A stretch of DNA of 46,879 nucleotides from Bacteroidales bacterium (lineage in GTDB: Bacteria; Bacteroidota; Bacteroidia; Bacteroidales; WCHB1-69), in contig JAFVNW010000081.1 in NCBI GenBank assembly GCA_017506175.1, positions 1 through 46,879 on the forward strand, read 5' to 3'. The notes below the pieces were generated by a model. That model ran no database searches and was not told where the DNA came from. It was given only the letters and a program-made list of their open reading frames with translations. Below, in pieces: positions 24,811-34,481 of the stretch (position 1 is its first letter; the number at the start of each line of letters is the position of its first letter). The translations under genes were made by a program, and so were the position numbers.

Positions 24811-25800
24811 ATGAATAAGAAGATCTTTTGCATTTGGGGACTGCTGCTTCTGATGATCGGGAGTATGAAGGTTTCGGCGCAGGATCCGCATTTCTCGCAG
24901 TTTTTCGCCAATCCGTTATACTTGAATCCGGCCTTTGCAGGCACCAATGTCTGCCCTCGTCTCACGGCTCATTTCCGCGACCAATGGCCTAACATTCACG
25001 GTACCTACATCTCCTATTCCGCTTCTTATGACCAGCATTTCGACAAGATCGCCGGAGGTATCGGCGTTTTGTTCCTGGGGGACCATCAGGGGCAGGGTGT
25101 GATAAACACCTACGCGGCCAGTTTCATCTACTCCTATAAGCTGAAAATCTCCCGTAAATTCAATATGCGCTTCGCCTTGCAGGCCACTTTCCAGCAAAAG
25201 AGCCTCAATTGGGACAAACTCACCTTTGGCGATATGATTGACCCCAAGTACGGTTTCGTGTACCAGACCAATGAAACCGCTCCCGACAAACAATCCAAAG
25301 CCATCGCCGACTTCTCGGCAGGCTTCATCGGTTATACCAAAAACCTCTATTTCGGTCTGGCCGTCAACCACGTGACCCGCCCATACGAGGGATTCATCTC
25401 CGTCACCCGCCTGCCCGTCAAATGGACCGCACACTTCGGAGGCTATTTCGATTTGAAACGCAGAAGCCGCAAAAGCCGCTCCTTCGGCGATATCTCCATC
25501 AGCCCGAATATCATCTACCAACATCAGATGGAATTTCACCAGCTGAATTACGGTATGTATTTGAACTACTATCCCTTTGTGCTCGGCGTGTGGTATCGCC
25601 AGAGCTTCAGAAATCCCGATGCCGTCATCTTTATGTTCGGTCTGCAGCACGAGAGAATCCGCGTGGCCTACTCCTACGACCTTACTGTCTCCAAGTTGGC
25701 CAACCTCTCCGGCGGCTCCCACGAGGTTTCCGTTCAGTTCATGTTCCCGTGTCCCGAAAAACGTGTGGTTAAAAAGGATTTGAACTGCCCGACTTTCTAA
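24811..25800 (+). CDS. PorP/SprF family T9SS outer membrane protein
   Basis: This 329-residue beta-barrel protein has a signal peptide (MNKKIFCIWGLLLLMIGSMK to about SAQ). The family opening DPHFSQFFANPLYLNPAFAG follows. Later strands include GGIGVLFLGDHQGQG, GLAVNHVTRPYEGF and the terminal PCPEKRVV. PorP/SprF proteins anchor T9SS modules at the outer membrane; SprF helps export of the SprB adhesin in Flavobacterium, and PorP belongs to the core of Porphyromonas. Genomes usually have several paralogues, so a specific name is not given. The ATG at 24811 sits after the promoter box and gives a clean signal peptide. It is followed at 60 bp by the gldJ-like gene and probably shares its transcript. 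Confidence 0.88.
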   Translation: MNKKIFCIWGLLLLMIGSMKVSAQDPHFSQFFANPLYLNPAFAGTNVCPRLTAHFRDQWPNIHGTYISYSASYDQHFDKIAGGIGVLFLGDHQGQGVINTYAASFIYSYKLKISRKFNMRFALQATFQQKSLNWDKLTFGDMIDPKYGFVYQTNETAPDKQSKAIADFSAGFIGYTKNLYFGLAVNHVTRPYEGFISVTRLPVKWTAHFGGYFDLKRRSRKSRSFGDISISPNIIYQHQMEFHQLNYGMYLNYYPFVLGVWYRQSFRNPDAVIFMFGLQHERIRVAYSYDLTVSKLANLSGGSHEVSVQFMFPCPEKRVVKKDLNCPTF

Positions 25801-25860
25801 TTCCATTCAAAAATAAAATCCAGAAAAAATCGTTAACCAAGAATAAATATCAATTGAAAA

Positions 25861-27360
25861 ATGAATAAAATAACGAAAATTTCAGGTTTAGTGCTGTTGG
25901 TCGTAATGGCTTTGTTATTCAATTCTTGTAAAAAAGAATATTCCCATACCACTGGTTGGGAGTACAACAATGCCGAAAATGGCGGCTTCGAAGTGTTCCC
26001 CTTCGTTGAACAAGAAACCGGCCCCGGACTGATTCTTGTGGAAGGCGGTACGTTTACCTTCGGTAGAATGGAGCAGGACGTGATGTTCGATTGGGGCAAC
26101 AACCCCCACCGTGTCACCATCTCCTCTTTCTACATGGATGAAACCGAAATCAGCAACCTCGACTATCGTGAATACCTCTATTGGTTGGAAAGAGTCTTCG
26201 TGCCCGCCGACCTGAAGGAGGTTTACGACCGCGCCTGCCCTGATGAAAACGTGTGGCGCGAAAAACTGACCTACGCAGAACCTCAGGTTGAATATTATTT
26301 CCGCTATCCCGCCTACAATCATTATCCTGTTGTCGGTGTGAGCTGGCTGCAGGCCACCAACTACGCCGCTTGGCGTACCGACCGCGTGAATGAGCAGATC
26401 CTTGTGGATATGGGCTTCATCGACTGGAACCCCGATCCGTCACCGGAACTCTACTTCACCACCGACGCCTACCTGACTTACGAAACCTATGAAATGGAGA
26501 CCGACAACCGCCTCCAGAATATCTCCACTGGCGATTATCGTAATGTGAAAATGGAAGACGGTATTCTCTTGCCGAAGTACAGACTTCCAACCGAGGCTGA
26601 ATGGGAATACGCTGCTTATGCTTTGATTGGCAACACTTTGAACGAGCGTGTCCTTGAAAGAAAGCTCTATCCTTGGAACGGTCACTATACCCGTACGGAT
26701 GACAAGCATTACTATGGCGACTTTGTAGCCAACACCCGCCGTGGCCGTGGCGACCTTATGGGTGTTGCCGGTTACCTCAACGATGCCTCCGATATTCCAG
26801 CCCCCGTCAACTCCTACTGGCCCAACGATTACGGCTTGTACAACATGGGCGGCAACGTCGCCGAATGGGTGATGGACGTTTATCGTCAGACTTCACACGA
26901 CGAGGTTTATGAATTCAATCCGTTCCGTGGCAACTACTACGAAGAAAAGAAGAGACTGGAAGACGGTACCGTGGAAGACCGCGACAGCATCGGCCAAATT
27001 CCGATGGTTCCCGTTTCCGACTTCAAGAACGACCGTAGAAGAAACTATCGCCAAGCCGACAACATCAACTACCTCGATGGCGACTGGGCTTCCCAAATTG
27101 AAATGGACGTCTGGAAGAACAACTCTTCAGATGCTACCGAAAAAATGTATCCGAAGGATCTCGTGAATCCTTACGGCTACTCTTTGGTGGGCGACCACAC
27201 GCGCGTCTATAAGGGTGGCTCATGGATCGACCCGCAATACTATGCCGCTCCCGGCCAAAGACGTTATATGGAAGAGGACGAGTCTGCAAAGAACCTTGGC
27301 TTCCGTTGTGCAATGGCCCGTTTGGGAACACCTTCTGGCGGCGGCGTCACCAGAGATTAG
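25861..27360 (+). CDS. gldJ: GldJ-like T9SS lipoprotein (SUMF1/FGE-fold)
   Basis: This 499-residue lipoprotein has the lipobox FNSC (C23), then HTTGWEYNNAENGGFEVF and EQETGPGLILVEGGTFTFG. The formylglycine-generating-enzyme-like domain fills the rest: YMDETEISNLDYREYLYW, YPVVGVSWLQATNYAAW, LPTEAEWEYAA, NMGGNVAEWVMDVYR and GFRCAMARLG. The TTGW-NGGF opening and the R-VF step are closer to GldJ of Flavobacterium than to GldK/PorK, which I recall starting the domain differently. In Flavobacterium gldJ also lies beside porU and porV, in keeping with this call. GldJ stabilises GldK and is needed for secretion and gliding. No gldL, gldM or gldN follows. A SUMF1 catalytic role is not expected. Confidence 0.8.
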   Translation: MNKITKISGLVLLVVMALLFNSCKKEYSHTTGWEYNNAENGGFEVFPFVEQETGPGLILVEGGTFTFGRMEQDVMFDWGNNPHRVTISSFYMDETEISNLDYREYLYWLERVFVPADLKEVYDRACPDENVWREKLTYAEPQVEYYFRYPAYNHYPVVGVSWLQATNYAAWRTDRVNEQILVDMGFIDWNPDPSPELYFTTDAYLTYETYEMETDNRLQNISTGDYRNVKMEDGILLPKYRLPTEAEWEYAAYALIGNTLNERVLERKLYPWNGHYTRTDDKHYYGDFVANTRRGRGDLMGVAGYLNDASDIPAPVNSYWPNDYGLYNMGGNVAEWVMDVYRQTSHDEVYEFNPFRGNYYEEKKRLEDGTVEDRDSIGQIPMVPVSDFKNDRRRNYRQADNINYLDGDWASQIEMDVWKNNSSDATEKMYPKDLVNPYGYSLVGDHTRVYKGGSWIDPQYYAAPGQRRYMEEDESAKNLGFRCAMARLGTPSGGGVTRD

Positions 27361-27380
27361 TTTCAAACCAAAAGTATAAT

Positions 27381-27412
27381 AAAGGAGGAGGCGGTTCGTT
27401 TCCTCCTTTTTT
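27381..27412 (+). terminator. Intrinsic terminator after gldJ
   Basis: AAAGGAGGA (27381-27389) pairs with TCCTCCTTT (27401-27409), followed by more T. It closes the porP/sprF-gldJ unit. Confidence 0.85.
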
Positions 27413-27464
27413 GTGGCATGTTCCCCAAAAAAGTACGTATAAACAAACCAACGATTCAACAAAC

Positions 27465-28430
27465 ATGATAGTAATTACAGGCGCTGCGGGTTTCATTGGC
27501 AGCTGTATGGCGCAGAAGTGCAACGAAGAGGGATTGACCGAACTCATTCTTGTGGATGATTTTACCAAACTTCAGAAAAAACAGAATTGGGAGCACAAGA
27601 AATGTCTCGATAAGATTCAGCGCGATGATTTTTTCGAGTGGGCGGAAAAAAACGCCAACGACATCGACTGTATTATTCATCTTGGTGCTCGTACCGATAC
27701 CACCGAAACGGATTACTCGGTTTTTGAAAAACTGAATGTCTCTTATACGCAGAGGATGTGGAGCTTCGCCACCCAATATCGCATTCCTTTGTTATATGCT
27801 TCATCTGCAGCCACTTACGGTGCTGGCGAATTGGGCTATCTCGACGATGAATCCATTATCCCACGTTTGCAGCCGCTGAATGCCTACGGGAAATCCAAGA
27901 ATGAGGTCGATAAGTGGATCCTGAAGCAGGCAAAAACCCCGCCGTTGTGGGCCGGGTTCAAGTTCTTCAATGTCTATGGCCCGAATGAGTATCATAAAGG
28001 AAGAATGGCCTCCGTCATTTTCCATTCCTTCAATCAGATTAATGAAACTGGAAAAGTGAAACTCTTCCGTTCGCACCGCCCTGATTATCAGGATGGCTGG
28101 CAACTCCGTGATTTTGTTTATGTGAAGGATGTGGTGGAAGTGTTGTACTGGTTCTGCCGCCACTCGCATTTCAACGGGATCTTCAATCTTGGCACGGGCA
28201 GGGCCCGCTCTTTCTGGGATTTGGCCTCCGCCACATTTGCCGCCATGAGCCGCAAAACCAACATCGAATTCGTTGATATTCCTCAAGATATCAGGGATAA
28301 ATATCAATATTTCACCGAGGCGAATGAGGAAAAACTGTATTCAGCGGGCTGTCAACATGACTTCTTCTCGCTGGAAGATGGTGTAACTGATTATGTATCA
28401 AACTATTTGATAAAGAAATCAATTTATTGA
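27465..28430 (+). CDS. hldD: ADP-L-glycero-D-manno-heptose 6-epimerase
   Basis: This enzyme makes ADP-L-glycero-beta-D-manno-heptose, the heptose donor for the lipopolysaccharide inner core. It is a 321-residue extended SDR protein. The NAD(P)-binding loop is in ITGAAGFIGSCMA at the very start, followed by the Asp pair in LVDDFTKL. Y141 and K145 form the YxxxK pair (AYGKSKNEVDKW). FFNVYGPNEYHKGRMASV is strongly typical of HldD, and RDFVYVKDVV is the usual SDR end motif. ATG 27465 was chosen because it begins exactly at the Rossmann strand; the frame is open upstream but has no fitting start. It follows the gldJ terminator, so it is a separate unit. Confidence 0.92.
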   Translation: MIVITGAAGFIGSCMAQKCNEEGLTELILVDDFTKLQKKQNWEHKKCLDKIQRDDFFEWAEKNANDIDCIIHLGARTDTTETDYSVFEKLNVSYTQRMWSFATQYRIPLLYASSAATYGAGELGYLDDESIIPRLQPLNAYGKSKNEVDKWILKQAKTPPLWAGFKFFNVYGPNEYHKGRMASVIFHSFNQINETGKVKLFRSHRPDYQDGWQLRDFVYVKDVVEVLYWFCRHSHFNGIFNLGTGRARSFWDLASATFAAMSRKTNIEFVDIPQDIRDKYQYFTEANEEKLYSAGCQHDFFSLEDGVTDYVSNYLIKKSIY

Positions 28431-28482
28431 TTTTTTTTTACAAAAAAACATTAAAAAATCTGAGCAGTTACAGAAATATTTA

Positions 28483-28490
28483 TATTTTTG
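28483..28490 (+). promoter_or_regulatory. Putative -7 box for recQ
   Basis: TATTTTTG, 81 bp before the recQ ATG at 28572; a leader of about 75 nt is implied. Confidence 0.4.
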
Positions 28491-28571
28491 TAACTCAATA
28501 AAGCTGGCTGCTGATGGCCTCCATCGGTGGTTCCGTTTTGCTGATAATGTTATTGTTTGAAAATCAATTCT

Positions 28572-30770
28572 ATGAAAAATTACTCGGAGAAGGAAATCTT
28601 TAAGATGCTCAAGAAGTTTTTCGGCTTCAGTCAGTTCAAAGGGAATCAGTTGGATATCATCAAGGCATTGCTGGCAGGCAAGGATTGCTTTGTCATCATG
28701 CCGACTGGCGGAGGAAAGTCGATGTGTTACCAACTTCCCGCGCTGATGTGCGAGGGCACCGCAATCATCATTTCCCCATTAATCGCGCTGATGAAGAATC
28801 AGGTGGATGCCATTCGCACCTATAGTACCGAATCCGGCATCGCCCATTTTCTCAATTCCTCACTGAATAAGGCTGAAATCACCGCTGTGCGCGAGGATTT
28901 ATTGAACGGTAAGACAAAATTGCTGTATGTCGCCCCCGAATCTTTGAATAAAGAGGAGAATGTGGAACTCTTCAAGTCGGTCAACATCTCCTTTTATGCA
29001 ATTGACGAGGCGCACTGTATTTCGGAGTGGGGGCACGACTTCCGTCCCGAATACCGCAACATCCGCACGATTATCGATAAAATAGGGAAGAAGGTTCCGG
29101 TGATTGCACTTACTGCCACGGCCACACCGAAGGTTAAGAACGATATTCTCAAGAATCTCGATATGGAAAAGGCCGAGATATTCATCTCCTCTTTTAACCG
29201 GCCCAATCTTTATTACGAGATTCGTGAAAAGACGAAAGATATTGACAAAGAGATCGTTAAGTTCATCAAAGACCATTCAGGCAAGTCGGGGATCGTTTAT
29301 TGCCTCAGTAGGAAGAAGGTGGAGGATTTCGCGCAGTTCCTCCAGGTAAATAAAATCAAGGCTTTGCCATACCATGCGGGTTTGGATTCGGCTACGCGCG
29401 TGGCCAATCAGGATGCGTTCCTGATGGAAGAGTGCGATGTGATCGTCGCGACCATCGCCTTCGGAATGGGCATCGACAAGCCGGACGTGCGCTTTGTCAT
29501 CCATTACGATATGCCCAAGAGCCTGGAAGGTTATTACCAGGAAACAGGGCGCGCCGGACGTGACGACGGCGAAGGAATTTGCATCGCGTTTTACGATTAC
29601 AAGGATTTATACAAATTAGAGAAATTAGGTAACAAAAAAAATAATGTTTCTGAGCAGGAAATTGTCAAGCAATTGCTGGCAGAAACCGCGGCCTATGCCG
29701 AGTCCACCAGTTGCCGACGCAAGCACCTTCTGCACTATTTCGGCGAGGAATATACCGAGGAGAACTGCAATAACTGCGACAACTGCCTGCATCCGAGACC
29801 CAAGATGAACGCACAAGAACAAATTCAGCTGGCCATTGAGGTGATTTTGGCCGTAAAACAGCAGTTTAAGGAGGACTATATTATTGATGTTCTGAGGGGG
29901 ACCAAGACGACCTCCATCACGAAATACAAGCATAACAAGTTGAAGCAGTTTGGCGAGGGGGAAGACTATGATGAGAAATTCTGGTCGAATGTGATTCGTC
30001 TGGCCATTTTCGATGGTTTGATTGTCAAGGATGTGGAGAATTATGGTCTGTTGAAGGTCACCGAAAAGGGGGATCGCTACATGCGCAATCCGTACAGCAT
30101 AATGATTGCCAAACCGGTAACGGAAGATGCCGATGAGGAGGAGGATGTGGAAATGGCGCCTACTTCAGGGGAGGCCATCGATACGGTGCTTTTCTCTCTT
30201 CTGAAGGATTTGCGCAAGAGCATTGCTCTGCGCGAGGATATTCCGCCGTTCGTCATTTTCCAGGATCCTTCCTTGGAAGACATGTGTACACAGTACCCGA
30301 TTACGATTGAAGAGATGTCGCATGTAAGCGGTGTCGGTGCCGGCAAGGCCCAGAAGTACGGCAAACCCTTCGTGGAACTTATTAAGAAGTATGTGGAGGA
30401 CAATGAAATAGAGCGTCCGCAGGATTTCGTCGCCTATTCCGTCCCCAACAAATCGAAGAACAAACTCTTTATCATCCAGGATGTTGACCGTCAGATCAGT
30501 TTTGAAGACATCGCCAGTGCCAAAGGTCTGGAGATGGACGAACTCCTGTCGGAGATGGAGAGCATTGTCAGCTCAGGTACCCGCTTGAATATTAACTATT
30601 ACATCGAGCTCAACATCGACCCTGACCATCAGGAGGAAATTCTCGACTATTTCAGGAGCGCGGAGTCGGATTCGGTGGAGGATGCATTGGAAGAACTAGG
30701 CGAAGACGAGTTCACCCTTGAGGAAATCCGCATTATGAAGATAAAATTCATGTCGGAAATGGGCAATTGA
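28572..30770 (+). CDS. recQ: ATP-dependent DNA helicase RecQ
   Basis: RecQ unwinds DNA 3' to 5' in recombination and stalled-fork repair. The 732-residue protein has Walker A PTGGGKS (residues 44-50), DEAH box at 145-148 (AIDEAHCISEWGHDFRPEYR), GIVYCLSRKKVE and the HAGL motif, and QETGRAGRDD. The zinc-binding segment follows (CRRKHLLHYFG, NCNNCDNC, four Cys present). A winged-helix domain and an HRDC domain (GVGAGKAQKYGKPFVELI) come next. The last 100 residues form an extra C-terminal part, as in Bacteroidetes RecQ. ATG 28572 gives the usual N-terminus. A strong terminator separates it from gyrB. Confidence 0.94.
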   Translation: MKNYSEKEIFKMLKKFFGFSQFKGNQLDIIKALLAGKDCFVIMPTGGGKSMCYQLPALMCEGTAIIISPLIALMKNQVDAIRTYSTESGIAHFLNSSLNKAEITAVREDLLNGKTKLLYVAPESLNKEENVELFKSVNISFYAIDEAHCISEWGHDFRPEYRNIRTIIDKIGKKVPVIALTATATPKVKNDILKNLDMEKAEIFISSFNRPNLYYEIREKTKDIDKEIVKFIKDHSGKSGIVYCLSRKKVEDFAQFLQVNKIKALPYHAGLDSATRVANQDAFLMEECDVIVATIAFGMGIDKPDVRFVIHYDMPKSLEGYYQETGRAGRDDGEGICIAFYDYKDLYKLEKLGNKKNNVSEQEIVKQLLAETAAYAESTSCRRKHLLHYFGEEYTEENCNNCDNCLHPRPKMNAQEQIQLAIEVILAVKQQFKEDYIIDVLRGTKTTSITKYKHNKLKQFGEGEDYDEKFWSNVIRLAIFDGLIVKDVENYGLLKVTEKGDRYMRNPYSIMIAKPVTEDADEEEDVEMAPTSGEAIDTVLFSLLKDLRKSIALREDIPPFVIFQDPSLEDMCTQYPITIEEMSHVSGVGAGKAQKYGKPFVELIKKYVEDNEIERPQDFVAYSVPNKSKNKLFIIQDVDRQISFEDIASAKGLEMDELLSEMESIVSSGTRLNINYYIELNIDPDHQEEILDYFRSAESDSVEDALEELGEDEFTLEEIRIMKIKFMSEMGN

Positions 30771-30790
30771 AAATGCCATTTCCCCTGCTT

Positions 30791-30840
30791 AAAAAATCTC
30801 ATATTTTTGCTGAAAAGAAGGCGAAAATATGAGATTTTTT
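30791..30840. terminator. Long stem-loop terminator between recQ and gyrB
   Basis: Two arms of 20 bp (30791-30810 and 30821-30840), starting AAAAAATCTCAT and ending ATGAGATTTTTT, pair with one mismatch around a 10-bp loop. The T run at the end suits recQ termination. Confidence 0.85.
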
Positions 30841-30843
30841 TAC

Positions 30844-30851
30844 TATATTTG
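30844..30851 (+). promoter_or_regulatory. Putative -7 box for gyrB
   Basis: TATATTTG starts 3 bp after the recQ terminator and lies 32 bp before the gyrB ATG, so the T-rich terminator arm overlaps the upstream promoter region. Confidence 0.55.
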
Positions 30852-30883
30852 CATTGTATTATTTGAAAACTATATTCTTGATT

Positions 30884-32860
30884 ATGAGTGAGTTAGAAGA
30901 GGCAAAAAAGCAAAGTGAAGAGTACAATGCGGGTAACATTCAAGTGCTGGAGGGACTGGAGGCGGTGCGCAAACGCCCGGCAATGTACATCGGCGATGTC
31001 AGTGAGCGCGGATTCCATCATTTGGTATATGAAGTGGTCGATAATTCCATCGACGAGGCGCTGGCCGGTTACTGCAATGACATCAAGGTTACAATTGGAG
31101 AAGACGATTCCATCACGGTCTTGGATAACGGCCGCGGCATCCCTACCGATATGCACGAAAAGGAACACCGCTCCGCTTTGGAGGTGGTGCTGACTGTCCT
31201 GCACGCCGGTGGCAAGTTCAACAAAGACTCCTATAAGGTCTCCGGCGGTCTGCATGGCGTAGGCGTCTCCTGCGTGAACGCACTGTCCAAGCACCTTCAG
31301 GCCGATATCTTCCGAAATGGAATCCACTATCGTCAGGAATACGCCTACGGCAAGCCGCTTTATCCCGTGAAAGAGGTCGGCAAGACCGATTATCGCGGTA
31401 CCCAGATCTCCTTCCTCCCCGATGATTCCATCTTTACTGTCAAGGTGTATAACTACGACACCTTGGCAAGTCGTCTGAAGGAGCTGGCATTCCTCAACAA
31501 GGGCATCCGGCTGACCCTTACCGATCGCCGCGAACAAGACGAGAATGGCCAGTTCAAAAGCGAAACCTTCTATTCGGAAGAGGGTTTGAAGGATTTCATC
31601 AAGTTCCTCGACAGCGGCCGCGAGAAAATCATGGAGGAGCCGATTTACATCGAGAGCTCCAAGAGCGGTATCCCGATCGAGGTGGTGATGGAATACAACA
31701 CTGCATTTACCGAAAATATCCATTCCTATGTCAACAATATCAATACGATAGAGGGCGGTACACACCTCACCGGTTTCCGTCGCGCACTGACGAGCACGCT
31801 GAAGAAGTACGCGGTGGATTCCAAGATGTTGGACAAATTGGAGAAACAGAAAATCGAGATTTCCGGCGACGATTTCAGGGAAGGTCTTACCGCCATCATT
31901 TCAGTGAAAGTGGCGGAACCCCAGTTTGAGGGGCAGACCAAGACCAAGTTGGGCAACAGCGAGGTTGAAGGTCTGGTCAGCAAGACCGTCAGCGAGATGC
32001 TTTCCTATTACTTGGAAGAGCATCCGAACGATGCGCGTCGCATTGTGGACAAGGTGGTGTTGGCCGCACAGGCGCGCCACGCCGCACGCCGCGCCCGCGA
32101 ACTGGTTCAACGCAAGTCGGCGTTCAGCGGAGGCGGACTCCCTGGTAAATTGTCGGACTGCTCGTCCAAGAATGCTGAAGAGTGCGAATTGTTCCTCGTG
32201 GAGGGTGATTCCGCCGGCGGTACGGCCAAACAGGGCCGCGACAGCCACTTCCAAGCCATCCTCCCGCTGCGCGGCAAGATCCTGAATGTGGAAAAGGCCA
32301 TGCAGCACAGAATCCTCGAAAGCCAGGAAATTAAGAACATCTATACTGCTTTGGGCGTCACAATCGGAACCGATGACGATTCCAAGGCGCTGAATATGGA
32401 GAAGTTGCGTTACCATAAGGTGATTATCATGACCGATGCCGATGTGGATGGCAGCCACATCGCAACGCTGATCCTGACCTTCTTCTTCCGCCACATGCGC
32501 GAATTGATAGAGGGCGGACATGTTTATCTGGCCACCCCGCCACTCTACCTTGTCAAAAAGGGCAGTCAGGAACGCTATGCATGGTCCGACGAAGAGCGCG
32601 ACTCGATTACTGCGGAGTTCACTGCCAACGGAACCAATATGGGCGGCCTGCACGTACAGCGCTACAAAGGTTTGGGTGAAATGAACGCCGAACAGCTGGA
32701 ATCCACTACGATGGATCCGGCAAGACGGACTTTGCGCCAGGTGACCATCGAAAACGCGATGGAAGCCGACTATATCTTTTCAATGCTGATGGGCGATGAG
32801 GTCCCGCCGCGCCGCGAGTTCATTGAAAAGAATGCTAAATATGCAAATGTTGATATCTAA
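30884..32860 (+). CDS. gyrB: DNA gyrase subunit B
   Basis: GyrB is the ATPase subunit of gyrase, which introduces negative supercoils. The 658-residue protein has the GHKL ATPase motifs (YEVVDNSIDEALAG, VLDNGRGIPTDMH, VSGGLHGVGVSCVNALS). The transducer domain (THLTGFRRALT) and TOPRIM domain (ECELFLVEGDSAGGTAKQGR, TDADVDGSHIATL) follow, with the C-terminal tail QRYKGLGEMNAEQL. Its length matches the short form without the proteobacterial insert. ATG 30884 fits the conserved start (YNAGNIQVLEGLEAVRKRP) and the promoter at 30844. TopoIV ParE is the alternative; the 'QLPLRGKILNVEKA'-type sequence (ILPLRGKILNVEKA) and motif set favour GyrB. Confidence 0.93.
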   Translation: MSELEEAKKQSEEYNAGNIQVLEGLEAVRKRPAMYIGDVSERGFHHLVYEVVDNSIDEALAGYCNDIKVTIGEDDSITVLDNGRGIPTDMHEKEHRSALEVVLTVLHAGGKFNKDSYKVSGGLHGVGVSCVNALSKHLQADIFRNGIHYRQEYAYGKPLYPVKEVGKTDYRGTQISFLPDDSIFTVKVYNYDTLASRLKELAFLNKGIRLTLTDRREQDENGQFKSETFYSEEGLKDFIKFLDSGREKIMEEPIYIESSKSGIPIEVVMEYNTAFTENIHSYVNNINTIEGGTHLTGFRRALTSTLKKYAVDSKMLDKLEKQKIEISGDDFREGLTAIISVKVAEPQFEGQTKTKLGNSEVEGLVSKTVSEMLSYYLEEHPNDARRIVDKVVLAAQARHAARRARELVQRKSAFSGGGLPGKLSDCSSKNAEECELFLVEGDSAGGTAKQGRDSHFQAILPLRGKILNVEKAMQHRILESQEIKNIYTALGVTIGTDDDSKALNMEKLRYHKVIIMTDADVDGSHIATLILTFFFRHMRELIEGGHVYLATPPLYLVKKGSQERYAWSDEERDSITAEFTANGTNMGGLHVQRYKGLGEMNAEQLESTTMDPARRTLRQVTIENAMEADYIFSMLMGDEVPPRREFIEKNAKYANVDI

Positions 32861-32871
32861 AATTTAATCAC

Positions 32872-33582
32872 ATGCCTGAAAATCAATCCCTTGAGTCAAT
32901 GTCTGCAAGTCAGCAGCCATGTGTAGCATTGAAAAATGTAGATGTTTTTCAGAAGAAAATACTGATTCTCTCCAAAGTCAATATCACTATTCATACGGGT
33001 GAATTTGTATATTTGATCGGAAAAACGGGGGCGGGCAAATCTTCCATCTTGAAACTGCTTTTCGCGGATGTACCTGCAGTAGGGGAGAGCGCGCATTGCG
33101 TCGGTTTCGATTTGAAAACCATCAAGGCGCGAGAGATCCCTTATCTACGCCGTAAAATGGGTATTGTCTTCCAGGATTACCAGTTGCTGGCCGATAAGAC
33201 CATTGCCGAAAACCTGATTTCGGCAATGAAGGCGACAGGCTGGAAGGACAACAAGGCAATTCAGAGCCGTTTGCAGGAAGTGTTGAAGCTCGTTGGTTTG
33301 CAGACGAAGGATTTCAAATATCCGCATCAGCTTTCGGGTGGCGAGCAACAGCGTGTCTGTATCGCGCGTGCCTTGGTGAACCAGCCGGAAATCATCCTGG
33401 CCGATGAACCGACTGGCAACTTGGACCCCATCACGGCCGAAGAGATTTTCCAATTGCTCCATGAAATAAACAAGTCGGGCACAACTGTGCTGATGTCAAC
33501 GCATAACTTCCAGATGATCAATAAGTTCCCATCGCGCACGATTTGTATTGAAGATGGAAAAATCATCGATTCCGGTTTGTAG
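32872..33582 (+). CDS. FtsE-like ABC transporter ATP-binding protein
   Basis: This 236-residue ABC ATPase has Walker [15 protein letters not shown], the Q-loop in [15 protein letters not shown], signature [15 protein letters not shown], Walker [14 protein letters not shown] and the H-loop in [11 protein letters not shown]. The pattern NLD-P and the [14 protein letters not shown] segment match FtsE. FtsE works with the membrane protein FtsX to activate cell-wall hydrolases at division. No ftsX is next to it; a family 2 glycosyltransferase starts 2 bp after its stop. The first 18 or so residues are an extra polar N-terminus. It lies 11 bp after gyrB and may be co-transcribed with it. Confidence 0.85.
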   Translation: MPENQSLESMSASQQPCVALKNVDVFQKKILILSKVNITIHTGEFVYLIGKTGAGKSSILKLLFADVPAVGESAHCVGFDLKTIKAREIPYLRRKMGIVFQDYQLLADKTIAENLISAMKATGWKDNKAIQSRLQEVLKLVGLQTKDFKYPHQLSGGEQQRVCIARALVNQPEIILADEPTGNLDPITAEEIFQLLHEINKSGTTVLMSTHNFQMINKFPSRTICIEDGKIIDSGL

Positions 33583-33584
33583 TC

Positions 33585-34481
33585 ATGCTCTCCATCTGCA
33601 TCGCTATCCACAATTGGAATGTCGGTCAGTTGGTGAACGACCTGGCCGCTCAAGCGACGCGGTTGGGTGTGCCATACGAAATCCTGCTGCTGGACGATGC
33701 CTCCGATGAGCATTTCCGCATTGAAAACCAGCCCCTTTCGCAAATTCCGTTTACCACTTATTCCCTAAGCGAGAAAAATCTCGGCCGCTCTGCGGTCCGC
33801 AATGCGCTCGCACATTGGGCCAAGTACCCCTATCTGTTGTTTATGGACTGTGACACAGCGGTTTGCGACGACAATTATCTGCAAAATTATCTGGATGCAT
33901 TGCCTGCGCAAGTGGTTGTGGGGGGATATAGTTATCCTTCCCAGAGTCCTGAACAGCCGTATGTCCTGCGTTGGAAGTATGGTAGAACTCGCGAAATCAA
34001 GTCGGCAGCGGTGCGTAGCCAACATGCAAACTGTTCCTTTTCCACGTTTAATTTTTTGATTGATAAAAGCATTTTCCAAAAAGTCCGCTTTGATGAGGAA
34101 TTACAAGGCTATGGACATGAAGATACCCTCTTCGGCCTTGATTTACAACGGAATGGAATAACAGTCACCCATATCGACAATGCACTGATGCATTGTGTGC
34201 GTTGCGAAAATGATGTTTATCTGAGGCAGATTGAAAACTCCATTGACAATCTGATCCACCTTTGCAAGAATTATCCCTATAAGCAAATTCTGATTGAAAA
34301 TATTTCATTATTAAGAACTTATAATAAAATCCAACACTCTTTCACTGAAAAATGCTTTCGGAAATTCTATTCGCTTTTTTCTAATAGAATCCTCCGCAAC
34401 CTCCATTCGCTCAATCCCAACATCCGTTTCTTGGACTATTTCAAATTGAATTATTTATGCAGTAAAAATATTGATTTATGA
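33585..34481 (+). CDS. Glycosyltransferase family 2
   Basis: This 298-residue enzyme has a GT-A fold. The nucleotide-sugar strand [19 protein letters not shown] begins the protein; EILLLDDAS holds the first Asp pair, and LFMDCDTAV carries the DxD-type metal site. [17 protein letters not shown] has the E-D segment that often supplies the catalytic base in GT2 enzymes. The C-terminal 70 residues are basic and rich in aromatic residues, with no clear membrane helix. The substrate is unknown; a surface polysaccharide or glycan role is likely. Its TGA overlaps the ATG of the protease gene that follows. Confidence 0.85.
   Translation: MLSICIAIHNWNVGQLVNDLAAQATRLGVPYEILLLDDASDEHFRIENQPLSQIPFTTYSLSEKNLGRSAVRNALAHWAKYPYLLFMDCDTAVCDDNYLQNYLDALPAQVVVGGYSYPSQSPEQPYVLRWKYGRTREIKSAAVRSQHANCSFSTFNFLIDKSIFQKVRFDEELQGYGHEDTLFGLDLQRNGITVTHIDNALMHCVRCENDVYLRQIENSIDNLIHLCKNYPYKQILIENISLLRTYNKIQHSFTEKCFRKFYSLFSNRILRNLHSLNPNIRFLDYFKLNYLCSKNIDL

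Noticed and set aside
24916-25806. Minus-strand open frame of 296 codons over the porP/sprF-type gene
   Set aside because: The plus frame has a signal peptide and clear family motifs; the minus frame has none.
25861-27360. Calling this gene porK/gldK
   Set aside because: The TTGW-NGGF opening and the neighbouring porU and porV favour GldJ; no gldL, gldM or gldN follows.
30893-31765. Minus-strand open frame of 290 codons over gyrB
   Set aside because: Antisense to well-conserved gyrase motifs; no start context or family match.
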